From Porticoccus litoralis (lineage in GTDB: Bacteria; Pseudomonadota; Gammaproteobacteria; Pseudomonadales; Porticoccaceae), in assembly GCF_030676955.1 (NCBI RefSeq), contig NZ_JAUUUU010000001.1, positions 1 through 64,000 of the forward strand: a DNA stretch of 64,000 nt, in the 5' to 3' direction. Below, one piece after another: positions 42,104-51,882 of this stretch (positions within the stretch are counted from its first letter, which is position 1; each line of letters starts with the position of its first letter). Below the pieces are notes generated by a model, which was not told where the DNA came from, searched no databases, and saw only the letters and a program-made list of their open reading frames with translations. The translations under genes and the position numbers were made by a program.

Positions 42104-42559
42104 ATGGCCATGAAAAATCAGGAAAAGATTATTGCACTGCTCAACAACATTATGGAGTTCGAACTGGCTGGGGTGGTCCGTTACAACCACTATGCACTGA
42201 TGGTGTTCGGCTACGGCCGTATTCCCATCGTCAGCTGGCTGCGCTCAGAGGCGAACAACAGTCTGACCCACGCGCAGGAAGCCGGTGAATTGATTACCGC
42301 AATGGGCGGGCACCCCTCGCTGGGTATCGGCCCCCTGCTGGAAACCCACAAACACGATATAGGCGATATTTTGCGGGAATCCCTGGATCACGAGGGCAAG
42401 GCCAGAAAACTGTATTACGAACTGCTCGATATGGTGAAGGATGACTCCGTACTACTGGAAGAGTATGCCCGCCGCATGATTGCCGCAGAGGAAATGCACG
42501 CGGCAGAAGTCGACAAGATGTTGCGCAAACCGGGGGATATTGAACCTTTTAAAAGCTGA
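42104..42559 (+). CDS. Bacterioferritin-like diiron protein
   Basis: 151 residues; a GAGAGGAGA site lies just upstream. Four-helix ferritin-like fold with putative iron ligands in EFELAGVVRYNHY (about 18-30), SLTHAQEAGEL (about 54-64) and RMIAAEEMHAAEVDK (about 126-140). It resembles bacterioferritin but lacks the clear haem Met position, so a Dps/bacterioferritin-related diiron enzyme is also possible. Confidence 0.8.
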   Translation: MAMKNQEKIIALLNNIMEFELAGVVRYNHYALMVFGYGRIPIVSWLRSEANNSLTHAQEAGELITAMGGHPSLGIGPLLETHKHDIGDILRESLDHEGKARKLYYELLDMVKDDSVLLEEYARRMIAAEEMHAAEVDKMLRKPGDIEPFKS

Positions 42560-42594
42560 CGATAGCCAATGGGAATGGCGATTCAGTGGCCAAG

Positions 42595-43230
42595 TTACAG
42601 CTCACAGCTAACCCCGGTGCCGCGCAGACCGCAGTAGCCATTGGGGTTTCTGGCTAGGTATTGCTGGTGGTAATCCTCGGCATAGTAAAACTGATCCAGT
42701 AGTTTAACCTCCGTTGTTACAGCATCATATCCTTTATTAATCAGCAGGTTGTCATATTTATCTCTTGTTGATTCTACATTTTCAAGCTGCTCTGTATCGC
42801 TACAGTAGATCGCCGAACGGTACTGGGTGCCAACGTCGTTACCCTGGCGCATACCCTGAGTAGGATCGTGGGACTCCCAGAACACTTTCAGCAGAGTATC
42901 GAGGCTGACCTGCTGTGGCTGGTAAACCACCAGCACCACTTCGGTGTGGCCAGTAAGCCCTGTGCAGACTTCTTCGTAGGTGGGATTCTTGGTGTAGCCG
43001 CCGGCATACCCCGCGGCTGTAACAATCACACCCGACTGGGTCCAGAAACGCCGTTCTGCACCCCAGAAACAACCGAGCCCTAACACGAGCTGTTCGGAAT
43101 CTTCAGGGAATGGCGGCATCATGCTGTGACCGTTAACCAGGTGACGGCCACTGATCTCGATAGCCTCATCCCGCCCCGGCAGAGCCAGTTCCGGTGTAAT
43201 CATCTGGGTTTTCTGGGCATAGCCAAACAT
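42595..43230 (-). CDS. msrA: Peptide methionine sulfoxide reductase A
   Basis: 211 residues. It reduces methionine-S-sulfoxide in proteins. The catalytic Cys lies in GCFWGAER (C54), followed by GYAGGYTKNPTYEEVCTGLTGHTEVV and ending with a resolving-Cys region (NGYCGLRGTGVSC). The N-terminal extension of about 45 residues is as in the Escherichia coli enzyme. Single-copy layout, convergent with the ferritin-like gene. Confidence 0.96.
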   Translation of the reverse strand: MFGYAQKTQMITPELALPGRDEAIEISGRHLVNGHSMMPPFPEDSEQLVLGLGCFWGAERRFWTQSGVIVTAAGYAGGYTKNPTYEEVCTGLTGHTEVVLVVYQPQQVSLDTLLKVFWESHDPTQGMRQGNDVGTQYRSAIYCSDTEQLENVESTRDKYDNLLINKGYDAVTTEVKLLDQFYYAEDYHQQYLARNPNGYCGLRGTGVSCEL

Positions 43231-43322
43231 CGGGACTCTCCTATTCTTGACCGAACATTCTACTTGCCAACTGCAAGTCTCAACCCTACTCTTTGTTGAC
43301 CACTATTGGGAGGTAATGTTTC

Positions 43323-43997
43323 GTGATTGATTTATATACAGCCGCCACACCCAACGGCCACAAGGTAAGCATTGCACTGGAGGAGCTCGATCTTCCTTAC
43401 CAGATGCATCATCTCAGCCTCAGCGATAATGAACAAAAAGAACCCTGGTACGTGAAACTCAATCCCAACGGCAGAATTCCCACCATTGTCGACAGGGCAA
43501 ATGATGATTTTGTCGTGTTTGAATCCGGCGCTATCCTGATTTACCTGGCGGAAAAAACCGGGCAATTACTCCCAAAAGACCCGAAAGAACGTTCCCGCGC
43601 CCTGCAATGGTTGATGTTCCAGATGGGCGGCATCGGACCGATGATGGGGCAAGCCAATGTCTGGTACCGCTACTGGGAAGAAACCTACCAACCGGCCATT
43701 GACCGCTACCAAAACGAGGTCAAACGACTTTTCGGCGTGATGAACGGTCATCTGGAAGGCCGTGAATACCTCACTAATGAGTTGAGTATTGCCGATATCG
43801 CCAACTGGGCCTGGGTACGTATCCATAACTGGTCCGGGGTGGATATTGAGCCTTTCCCCCATCTGCAGGCCTGGATTGAAAGACTGAACGAGCGACCCGC
43901 TTTCCAAAAAGGTATCAACATGCCAGCTGCCGACTATGAGCAGGACAACAAGGCGAAAAACTTTGTGAAAGGCGCGCGCAATATGCTCACCAAGTAG
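43323..43997 (+). CDS. Glutathione S-transferase, YfcG/nu-class-like
   Basis: 224 residues with a GTG start after a GGAGG site. The N-terminal thioredoxin fold begins IDLYTAATPNGHKVSIALEE, the pattern of disulfide-bond oxidoreductases YfcG and YghU. The helical C-terminal domain contains YLTNELSIADIANWAWV. It probably reduces disulfides or peroxides with glutathione. Convergent with tgpA, 6 bases apart. Confidence 0.9.
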   Translation: MIDLYTAATPNGHKVSIALEELDLPYQMHHLSLSDNEQKEPWYVKLNPNGRIPTIVDRANDDFVVFESGAILIYLAEKTGQLLPKDPKERSRALQWLMFQMGGIGPMMGQANVWYRYWEETYQPAIDRYQNEVKRLFGVMNGHLEGREYLTNELSIADIANWAWVRIHNWSGVDIEPFPHLQAWIERLNERPAFQKGINMPAADYEQDNKAKNFVKGARNMLTK

Positions 43998-44003
43998 CCA
44001 GCG

Positions 44004-46010
44004 CTATTTTGCCCTACGCAGGGCCCGCAGCTTCTCCTCAAGCAGTATGTCTTGTGGTGTCTCGCCGCCGTAACGCATGGATTCAAACTGTTCGCAGAAT
44101 GATCTGAGCAACTCAGCCATTTCTGGCCGCAAGGAGGCAGCACGTTGGGTGAAGGCCCTGACACCCTCCCCCGGTTTGCGCTCAATGCCCTGTTTTTCCA
44201 GATGTTCACAGAGAAAAATAAACTGGCGGTCGATGGGGTTGGTTGTCGATCTTCTTGATGGAATCCACTGCCACAAAGCAATCAGCAACAGAACTGCTCC
44301 GCCAGTTCCAAGCAGCGCAATCGCAATTCGCCACACGGAAATCTTTCCCAGTAACCGCGTCAGCACCGACGACTGCATTTGGTCGTAACCCAACACCCAC
44401 AGCGCCCAGTGATAGTTGAGTGCTTCCATTTCAAGCCTCAGGCGATTAATCCAGCCGATATGGCGAAACCGCACCAGAGAGGCAGGAGAATCCGCCAGAA
44501 AACCCTCCTCACTACCCAATAGGGACTGCACATCCCCCTCAATACGCTCCGGCGCCACGGAAGCTGTGGGATCTATACTGACCCAACCTTCATTCTCCAA
44601 CCAGACTTCCGTCCAAGCATGTGCATCGTACTGCCTGACCAGCAAATAACCATCCGGATGGCGCTCCCCGCCCTGATACCCCGCCAACACCCTGGCGGGA
44701 ATACCCGCAGCGCGCATCAGGAACACGAAACTGCCGGCAAAGTGTTCGCAGAAACCCTGTTTTGACTCAAACAGAAATTCGTCCACGCTGTGTTGGCCCA
44801 AAAGCGGCGGCTGTAACGTGTAGATAAATTCACTGTTGAAGAGACCCAGCACTCTCTGGATGAAAGCTCTGTCACTGGATGCTTTGTCGCGCCATTCACG
44901 AGCCAGATCCAACGTTCTGGGGTTGTATCCTTCGGGCAATTGCAATTCGATAGCACGACGGTCACGGGAAAGCCCTCCAACTTCAATACTGTGATCCAGC
45001 CAGCTTTGCACCTGATACTGGCGCTTACTGCTCAATGGCTGGTTTGCCAGCAGGCGGTAATCCCGAGTTAACGCCACCCCACGACTGCGAGGCAACGGCG
45101 TATCCAGGGCATATAACCAAAGTTGCTGTGTTGGTTCGATCACCACGGAATAGTTCAGAGGCTGACCTCGACGGTCGATCAATTGATCCCAGCTCTTATC
45201 CGACTGGCCATACCACTGCAGTAGTGCGCCATCGTCCATACTGGTGCGGCGAGTACGCTTCCACGTGCGACCACCAAAATCAGATAGCACTAACCCACGC
45301 CAGTACAACACCCGCTGTGGAGGAATGGGTCCATCAAAACTGACCCGGAAGGCGAGTTCAGCCGAGCGACCCAATTGGCTGAAATCACCCGGTGACATAC
45401 TGTCGGTCACACCGGTTTTTGCTTTATGGGTAGGAATCGGCACGGACCAAAGTGCGCCGATTCGCGGCATCAGCAGAAACAACACCACCATCAAGGGCAA
45501 TGCCTGACACAGGAGGGAAATAGCCACTTTCAACGGGCGCAAAGTGCCTCCAGGCTGATCCCCATGGTGCAGTCCTACCAGTGCCGCCAACACCAGCAGC
45601 AGACAGCCCAGAAGATAGCCTGCAGATACCATCGATTGATCAAACAGTGCCGTCAACGCGGCCACAAAAAATGCCAGCAGCACCACGAGATAGGCATCTC
45701 TGCGGTGGGACATCTCCAGCAGTTTCAGCATGTAGGCTGTCACCAGCAATGCAAGCATAGGTTCAAGGCCAATGGGCTGGCCGTATTCCAGCAGCAGGCC
45801 CCCGACGCAAACGGCCAGCAAGGTCATTTTCAGCCATCGGCCAGGAACCGACCATGCGCCTCGGTAACATTGGATACGCCATACGACGGCTACTACCGAG
45901 GCCGCCAACACCCAACGAGGCAGGTGATCGGCGTGCATCATAATTACGGCAACAAATGCCAACAGCAGCCAGAACAGCCCTTGCCGACTGATTTGCCAGA
46001 CTGGAATCAT
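44004..46010 (-). CDS. tgpA: Membrane transglutaminase-like protein TgpA
   Basis: 668 residues. About six N-terminal membrane helices (about 1-190) precede a periplasmic DUF3488/transglutaminase domain with the Cys in KQGFCEHFAGSF (about 415), the His in YDAHAWTEVW (about 455) and the Asp in WVSIDPTAS (about 470). One more membrane helix (about 555-580) and a DUF4129-like tail follow. TgpA is reported as important in Pseudomonas aeruginosa. The start overlaps the DUF58 gene stop by 4 bases, as in the usual MoxR-DUF58-TgpA operon. Confidence 0.92.
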   Translation of the reverse strand: MIPVWQISRQGLFWLLLAFVAVIMMHADHLPRWVLAASVVAVVWRIQCYRGAWSVPGRWLKMTLLAVCVGGLLLEYGQPIGLEPMLALLVTAYMLKLLEMSHRRDAYLVVLLAFFVAALTALFDQSMVSAGYLLGCLLLVLAALVGLHHGDQPGGTLRPLKVAISLLCQALPLMVVLFLLMPRIGALWSVPIPTHKAKTGVTDSMSPGDFSQLGRSAELAFRVSFDGPIPPQRVLYWRGLVLSDFGGRTWKRTRRTSMDDGALLQWYGQSDKSWDQLIDRRGQPLNYSVVIEPTQQLWLYALDTPLPRSRGVALTRDYRLLANQPLSSKRQYQVQSWLDHSIEVGGLSRDRRAIELQLPEGYNPRTLDLAREWRDKASSDRAFIQRVLGLFNSEFIYTLQPPLLGQHSVDEFLFESKQGFCEHFAGSFVFLMRAAGIPARVLAGYQGGERHPDGYLLVRQYDAHAWTEVWLENEGWVSIDPTASVAPERIEGDVQSLLGSEEGFLADSPASLVRFRHIGWINRLRLEMEALNYHWALWVLGYDQMQSSVLTRLLGKISVWRIAIALLGTGGAVLLLIALWQWIPSRRSTTNPIDRQFIFLCEHLEKQGIERKPGEGVRAFTQRAASLRPEMAELLRSFCEQFESMRYGGETPQDILLEEKLRALRRAK

Positions 46011-46987
46011 TGCTGGCGCTCCCGTTGAGGGACATCAAACAGGGCCAACTCGGCCAGCAGGTATTGACGGTGCGACTCACCTAGATCTGGTTCAATCACG
46101 ATACCCGGCAATCGCAAGCCGTAGGGTTGATCGGTGGTGGCGACGCGTAACAGCATGCCACACAGACGGGAGAGCCGGGCCTCGCGATCAAGGCCGGGGA
46201 ATTGATCCCAGTCCAGCCACAACTGTTGGTCGAAGTTGTCACCATAGTGCTTGGTATGTAATCCCTGCTCCCGGGCATAGTGTTTCCAGGCCACATGTTT
46301 GAGGGAATCACCGGGGCGGTAGGTCTTTAGAGCCAGGAAATCGTCCCCACCTTCAGCACCTTGCATGGCACCATCATCACTGGAGCGCACACCCACCGGC
46401 ACCTGCTCCGTAAATATTGGTGCCGGATAGACCAGTGCCGATATATTCAGATCAACGTGGCTCCAGGCCCTGAGCAAACCCACCGGATAAACGCTTTCAA
46501 TCCTCAGGCGCCCTGGGTTGTATAGGCCACGGTGTCCAGCCGGGACGGTTAGCTTGAAACGGCACTGGCTGCTATCTCCCAGGGATACCGTCGTCATCTC
46601 ACCTTTGGGAAAGCGACACTGGATGGCACCACGGTAGCGATTGCCCCGTTGCCGCAACAATAATTCCAGGGTAATGCCCTGCCCGGCAAAACCCGGTGTC
46701 ACCTTCAGGCAACTGATGGTAATTTCCGAAAGGTTGGCAAAGCACTGCAGAATGGAGACCACAAATAGAGACACCAGCAAGCAGGTGACTGCAAATACCA
46801 GATTATTTTCGTAGTTGGTGGCCGCCAGCCAGCAAAGAATGATGAGTAGGAAGAAGGCGAACCCGGTAGACGAAGGAAAAATAAACAGGCTGCGGCGGTT
46901 TAGCGTCACTTCCGGTGCCGCCGGCAAACGCCGTTCAAGCCACCGGGAAAAACGCTGTTGGTAGAGATTACGGATCACTGTTTTCAT
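46007..46987 (-). CDS. DUF58 domain protein
   Basis: 326 residues: two membrane helices near residues 30-80 and a DUF58 region with YRPGDSLKHVAWKHYAREQG (about 228-247), the family hallmark, inside a von Willebrand A-like fold. It is the partner of the MoxR ATPase upstream and of TgpA downstream. Confidence 0.9.
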   Translation of the reverse strand: MKTVIRNLYQQRFSRWLERRLPAAPEVTLNRRSLFIFPSSTGFAFFLLIILCWLAATNYENNLVFAVTCLLVSLFVVSILQCFANLSEITISCLKVTPGFAGQGITLELLLRQRGNRYRGAIQCRFPKGEMTTVSLGDSSQCRFKLTVPAGHRGLYNPGRLRIESVYPVGLLRAWSHVDLNISALVYPAPIFTEQVPVGVRSSDDGAMQGAEGGDDFLALKTYRPGDSLKHVAWKHYAREQGLHTKHYGDNFDQQLWLDWDQFPGLDREARLSRLCGMLLRVATTDQPYGLRLPGIVIEPDLGESHRQYLLAELALFDVPQRERQQ

Positions 46988-47028
46988 AACCCTTTTGTCT
47001 CTATGGGGTCGTGCCGTAAGTGCGGGAC

Positions 47029-47973
47029 TTACAAAATATCTACCGCGTTAAGCACCCGTTGCACCAGCAGACCACTGTCATGCCCCGAAAATTCACCGGC
47101 ACCGCGTAAACGGTGCCCAGCAACAGTCGGGAATACTGCCTGCACATCCTCCGGAATCACGTACTGACGTGCCTGAATCAGCGCCCAGGCGCGTGCACAT
47201 TGCAGTGTTGCCAGGGTTCCCCGCGGGGAAAGCCCGCTCTGAAACACGGCTTCATCACGAGTGTATTGCGCCAACCGCTGAAGATAATCCACCAGACTTT
47301 CGGAGGCTTTAACGAGATTGACCTGCTGCTGGATCTTCAGCAGCTGATCGGGATTAAGTAAGGGCTTCATATCCACCAGCCGCAGACGTGGATCTGTCCC
47401 GCTCAGCAACAGCCTTTCTGAGGCCGGGTCCGGGTAACCCAGCTCAATACGCATTAAAAATCGGTCCAGTTGCGACTCGGGTAACGGATAGGTACCCGAC
47501 TGGCTTACCGGGTTCTGGGTAGCGATCACGAAAAAAGGTGTCGGCAACGGCCTGGTCTCGCCTTCGACGGTAACCTGCCCTTCCGCCATAGCCTCAAGTA
47601 GCGCGCTCTGGGTTTTAGGCGTGGTGCGATTGATCTCATCCGCCAGCAATAACTGGTTAAACACCGGGCCCGGGTGGAATTCAAACAAGCTGCGCTCGCG
47701 ATCATAGACCGACACACCGAGAATATCCGCCGGCAACAGATCGCTGGTGAATTGAATGCGGTTGTAGGAGAGGCCAAGAACTCTGGCTAAAGCCTGTGCC
47801 AGGGTGGTTTTACCCATTCCCGGCAGGTCTTCGATCAGTAGATGGCCCCGGGCAAACAGGCAGGCCAGAGCCAGTCTGATCTGTTCTTCCTTGCCGATCA
47901 GCACGGTACCAATATCCGCGACGAGTCTGTCTACTACCTTTTGCATAGAGGCCTCATCCCCTGTGAAAATCAC
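47029..47973 (-). CDS. MoxR-family AAA+ ATPase
   Basis: 314 residues. Walker A GMGKTTLAQA (about 54-63), Walker B LLLADEINRTTPKTQ (about 109-123), sensor 1 ATQNP (about 150-154) and a C-terminal lid. MoxR proteins act as chaperones for partner vWA/DUF58 proteins. First gene of the three-gene operon, 41 bases before the DUF58 gene and 27 bases after metZ. Confidence 0.93.
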   Translation of the reverse strand: MIFTGDEASMQKVVDRLVADIGTVLIGKEEQIRLALACLFARGHLLIEDLPGMGKTTLAQALARVLGLSYNRIQFTSDLLPADILGVSVYDRERSLFEFHPGPVFNQLLLADEINRTTPKTQSALLEAMAEGQVTVEGETRPLPTPFFVIATQNPVSQSGTYPLPESQLDRFLMRIELGYPDPASERLLLSGTDPRLRLVDMKPLLNPDQLLKIQQQVNLVKASESLVDYLQRLAQYTRDEAVFQSGLSPRGTLATLQCARAWALIQARQYVIPEDVQAVFPTVAGHRLRGAGEFSGHDSGLLVQRVLNAVDIL

Positions 47974-48000
47974 TGCGGGCCGTTTGTTAGCCTCTCTTGT

Positions 48001-49200
48001 TCAGAGAGAATCTAGGCCGCGCTTCAAGTCGGCTTTAATATCCTCTATATCCTCGAGACCGACTGCGATACGGATCAGATTTTCAGTAATTCCCGACGCT
48101 GCTTTCTGCTCGTCGCTAAGGCGACCGTGGGTGGTCGTCGCAGGGTGAACGATAGTGGTCTTGGCATCACCTAGGTTGGCGGTAAGTGACAGAATTCTTG
48201 TGCTGTCGATCACCCGCCAAGCCTGCTCACGACCACCTTTAACTCGAAATGACAGTACACCGCCAAAACTGCGCTGTTGTTCTGTAGCAAGCTCATGACC
48301 CGGGTGATCAGGCAGTCCGGCATAAAATACCTTTTCTACTGCCGGCTGTTGTTGTAGCCAGAGCGCCAGAGACATGGCATTCGCTGAATGGGCATCCATA
48401 CGCAAGCGCAGTGTTTCCAGGCCTTTTAGAAATACCCAGGCATTGAAGGCGCTCATGGTGGGACCAGCGCTACGAATAAATGCCAGCACTTCATTGACCA
48501 GTTCACTGCGGCCACACACCACACCACCCAGACAGCGGCCCTGGCCGTCGAGATATTTGGTGGCAGAGTGGACCACCAGGTCGGCACCCAGCGCCAATGG
48601 CTGTTGCAACGCCGGGGTACATAAACAGTTATCTACCACCAGCAGCGCACCATGCTCATGAGCCAGCGCCGCCAGCTTTTTGATATCGGCAATTTCACAC
48701 AGGGGGTTTGACGGGGTTTCCAGAAACAGCAATTTTGTTTCCGGGCGCAATGCCTCTCGCCATTGCTCAAGATCGGTGACAGGGAGAAACGAGCTCTGCA
48801 CGCCGAATTTACCCAAATACTTTTCCATCAATACCGTTGTGGTACCAAACACATCTCTGGAACACAGTACGTGGTCCCCGGCTTTTAGCAGGGCAATACA
48901 GGTACTGAGAATGGCGGCCATACCGGATGATGTAGCCACTGCCTGTTCCGCCCCTTCCAGGGCGGCGATACGAACCTCAAAATTACGCACCGTCGGGTTG
49001 GTGTAACGTGAATAGACGTTGCCACTTTGCTCGCCGGAAAACCGAGCCGCCGCCTCGGCTGCATTGGCGAAGACATAACTCGAGGTGAGGAACAGTGGTT
49101 CGCCGTGTTCACCTTCGGCTGTGCGCAAATGTCCCGCCCTGATAGCCAGCGTATCCAGCGCTGCACCAAAAAGTGGGTCGTCATCGTATTGTTCTGTCAT
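48001..49200 (-). CDS. metZ: O-succinylhomoserine sulfhydrylase
   Basis: 399 residues, a PLP enzyme of the Cys/Met metabolism family that makes homocysteine directly from O-succinylhomoserine and sulfide. The PLP Lys lies in HSATKYLDGQGR (about 210), and the N-terminal LAIRAGHLRTAEGEHGEPLF and the YSRYTNPT motif are typical. Its start overlaps the purF stop by 4 bases, the conserved Pseudomonas purF-metZ order. Confidence 0.95.
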   Translation of the reverse strand: MTEQYDDDPLFGAALDTLAIRAGHLRTAEGEHGEPLFLTSSYVFANAAEAAARFSGEQSGNVYSRYTNPTVRNFEVRIAALEGAEQAVATSSGMAAILSTCIALLKAGDHVLCSRDVFGTTTVLMEKYLGKFGVQSSFLPVTDLEQWREALRPETKLLFLETPSNPLCEIADIKKLAALAHEHGALLVVDNCLCTPALQQPLALGADLVVHSATKYLDGQGRCLGGVVCGRSELVNEVLAFIRSAGPTMSAFNAWVFLKGLETLRLRMDAHSANAMSLALWLQQQPAVEKVFYAGLPDHPGHELATEQQRSFGGVLSFRVKGGREQAWRVIDSTRILSLTANLGDAKTTIVHPATTTHGRLSDEQKAASGITENLIRIAVGLEDIEDIKADLKRGLDSL

Positions 49201-50741
49201 TGCCGGTACTCTGCCTCACCACCGGGGTTGTGTAACCCAATCACTTCACCATTGCCGGGACTGGTAGAGCGTTTATTATTACTTTTCGCCTGGTCATTAC
49301 GCTGCGCATCGAGCTTGGTGAGATAGAGGCCATCGACATCGCCTGTCACATAATTACCATCAAATACCGCGCAGTCGAACTTCTCGATGCTGGCGTTACC
49401 CTCGGAGGCACTGGCCACAAGATCTTCTAGATCCTGGTAAATCAGGCAATCGGCACCGATCAGCTCAGCAATCTCTTTCTCGGTGCGGTTGTGGGCAATG
49501 AGCTCGCCAGCAGACGGCATATCGATGCCGTAAACATTCGGGTAGCGCACCGCTGGAGCGGCAGACGCCATATACACTTTGCTCGCACCAGCGTCTCTGG
49601 CCATCTGAATAATTTCCCGGGATGTGGTGCCTCTGACAATGGAATCATCCACCAGCAGCACGTTTTTGCCCTTGAATTCCAACTTCACCGCGTTCAGTTT
49701 CTGGCGCACAGATTTCTTGCGTTCTTTCTGGCCAGGCATAATAAAAGTCCGCCCGATATAGCGGTTCTTCATAAAGCCTTCCCGGAATTTGACGTTCAGA
49801 TGTTCCGCAATCGACTGGGCCGCCACACGACTGGTATCGGGAATGGGGATCACCACATCAATGTCGTGGTCCGGGTAACATCTCAGGATTTTTTCAGCCA
49901 GGTGCTCACCCATGCGCAACCGGCATTTGTAAACCGAGATACTATCGATAATTGAATCCGGGCGTGCAAAGTACACATGCTCAAAAATGCACGGGGTCAG
50001 GCGGGGGTTTTCCACACACTGATGCAAGTGCAGCTCACCGCTCTCATCCACGTATAACGCCTCTCCCGGAGCAAGATCGCGCTCCACCTGAAAGCCCAGC
50101 ACATCCAGCGCAACACTTTCAGACGCAACCATGTATTCAGTACCGTTGTCTGTCTGGCGCTTGCCAAAAACCAGCGGGCGAATACCGAAGGGATCACGGA
50201 ATGCAACTATACCGTAATTGGCAATCATACCCACCACAGCGTAGGCGCCTCGACAGCGGCGATGCACGCGCCTAACGGACTCGAAAATATCGTCCGGGGT
50301 CGGCTTAAGTTTGCCCAGCAAATGCAACTCGTGGGCAAACACATTGAGCAGTGCCTCTGAGTCGGAATCCGTATTGATGTGGCGCAAGTCCGACTTGAAC
50401 AAGTGCTCCAGCAACTCTTCTGTATTGGTCAGGTTGCCGTTGTGGGCCATGCAGATTCCGTAGGGAGAATTCACATAAAAAGGCTGCGCCAAAGCCGGGC
50501 CCGAACTCCCTGCCGTCGGGTAACGCACATGCCCGATGCCCATATTGCCTTCCAACTCGGCCATATGGCGCGTGTGAAACACATCCTTAACAAGTCCAAC
50601 GCCTTTACGCTGGTTAAGGCGTCCACCCACACAAGTCATGATGCCTGCGGCATCCTGTCCACGATGTTGCAACATGGTCAATGCATCATAGAGCTGCAGT
50701 TTGACATCACTTCTACCAAAAATTCCGACTACACCACACAT
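49197..50741 (-). CDS. purF: Amidophosphoribosyltransferase
   Basis: 514 residues. It makes phosphoribosylamine from PRPP and glutamine, the first step of purine synthesis. Cys 2 (MCGVVGIFG) is the N-terminal nucleophile after Met removal. The PRPP-binding motif VLLVDDSIVRGTTS lies near 365-378. It follows cvpA by 50 bases. Confidence 0.97.
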   Translation of the reverse strand: MCGVVGIFGRSDVKLQLYDALTMLQHRGQDAAGIMTCVGGRLNQRKGVGLVKDVFHTRHMAELEGNMGIGHVRYPTAGSSGPALAQPFYVNSPYGICMAHNGNLTNTEELLEHLFKSDLRHINTDSDSEALLNVFAHELHLLGKLKPTPDDIFESVRRVHRRCRGAYAVVGMIANYGIVAFRDPFGIRPLVFGKRQTDNGTEYMVASESVALDVLGFQVERDLAPGEALYVDESGELHLHQCVENPRLTPCIFEHVYFARPDSIIDSISVYKCRLRMGEHLAEKILRCYPDHDIDVVIPIPDTSRVAAQSIAEHLNVKFREGFMKNRYIGRTFIMPGQKERKKSVRQKLNAVKLEFKGKNVLLVDDSIVRGTTSREIIQMARDAGASKVYMASAAPAVRYPNVYGIDMPSAGELIAHNRTEKEIAELIGADCLIYQDLEDLVASASEGNASIEKFDCAVFDGNYVTGDVDGLYLTKLDAQRNDQAKSNNKRSTSPGNGEVIGLHNPGGEAEYRQ

Positions 50742-50791
50742 GGGTCAGGCAACCTCTATAACCGTCGTTTACCAAGCTGTTTTTATTGCGT

Positions 50792-51292
50792 TCAGAGCAA
50801 ATTCTTTAAAAAGTTCAGTACCGCCGCGCCGGTATCCCTGGCCCAGTCTTCAAATTGCATAAAAAACGAAATCATCACGGACTGTTGCCACCACAAATCC
50901 TGTTTGACCGGCAACATTTCCGTCAGAATAATCAACACCGCCATGACAATGACGACTCCGCGGGTCACACCAAACAACAATCCCATCAGGCGGTCTGTGC
51001 CGCTGAGTCCTGTCGCTTCTACAAGTTTGCCCAGCAGATAATTACAGATACCACCGACAATCAACACGGCAATAAACAGCGTTACCCAGGCAGCCAGCAT
51101 ACGCAAAGATGGCGTGGTAATGAGCTGTTCCATCCAACTGGCGAGTTCATCATGAAAAATCGATGCGATCACCGCCGCCGCTAACCAGATCAGTAGCGAC
51201 ATGGCCTCTTTCACAAATCCGCGCACCAAACTGATGATCGCCGATAAACTCAGGATTGCGATGATGGCCCAGTCAGCCCAATTCATGATCAA
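50792..51292 (-). CDS. cvpA: CvpA-family inner-membrane protein
   Basis: 166 residues with four membrane helices (AIIAILSLSAIISLVRG; SLLIWLAAAVIASIF; WVTLFIAVLIVGGICNYL; VTRGVVIVMAVLIIL) and the CvpA pattern FVKEAMSLLIWLAA. In the conserved dedD-cvpA-purF cluster. Known for colicin V production in Escherichia coli and envelope functions. Confidence 0.93.
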   Translation of the reverse strand: MIMNWADWAIIAILSLSAIISLVRGFVKEAMSLLIWLAAAVIASIFHDELASWMEQLITTPSLRMLAAWVTLFIAVLIVGGICNYLLGKLVEATGLSGTDRLMGLLFGVTRGVVIVMAVLIILTEMLPVKQDLWWQQSVMISFFMQFEDWARDTGAAVLNFLKNLL

Positions 51293-51338
51293 ACCTCACG
51301 AAAACAGCGACAAAGTGTAACAGAGCTCCACTTTGAGG

Positions 51339-51869
51339 TCAGGGTTCAAAATGCACCAGCAGCGCATTGAGGCTGTATTTTTTATCAATCACAGCCTTTT
51401 CCTGCAGGAGTTTTTCTTTCAATACGTTGGGGCCAACAAAAACCCTGTTTAGCTGACTGTCGTTATGACGCTGCTGCTGGACAAACGCGTCATAGCCATC
51501 GGCTTGCAACTGCTTGACAAGAGTCTGTGCCCGATCGGAATCACGGAAACTTCCCACTTGTAAAACCCATGATTCGGGCAGACCTTTCTCTGTCAGAGTG
51601 GGGGGTGAAATAGTGATGGGCTCGGCCTGTTCGGCACTCTCCACGCCCAGCTGAAAGGCCTCTTCGGGAGCGGGAGCTGGATCAATATCAACCGGGCGCT
51701 GGGGTTCTGGAACGGTAACTGGCGCGATCGCCGGCTTGGGTGGAATACGGCTGGTGGTGTCGACTTGGGGCGAATCGGAGAAGTCGAACAGCACGGCAAA
51801 TAAAATAAGCAGCAATGCCAACAGGACAAAACCACCGACAATTCTCTGTTTTACATTTTCTGTCAGCAC
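51339..51869 (-). CDS. dedD: SPOR-domain protein DedD
   Basis: 176 residues from a GTG at 51869 with GAGAAGGAA upstream; a longer frame to 51935 overlaps folC and is unlikely. A short basic N-terminus, one membrane helix (IVGGFVLLALLLILFAVLF), a Pro-rich linker (about 35-85) and a C-terminal SPOR domain (SWVLQVGSFRDSDRAQTLV) that binds denuded peptidoglycan at the septum. Confidence 0.92.
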   Translation of the reverse strand: MLTENVKQRIVGGFVLLALLLILFAVLFDFSDSPQVDTTSRIPPKPAIAPVTVPEPQRPVDIDPAPAPEEAFQLGVESAEQAEPITISPPTLTEKGLPESWVLQVGSFRDSDRAQTLVKQLQADGYDAFVQQQRHNDSQLNRVFVGPNVLKEKLLQEKAVIDKKYSLNALLVHFEP

Positions 51870-51882
51870 AAGCCATTCCTTC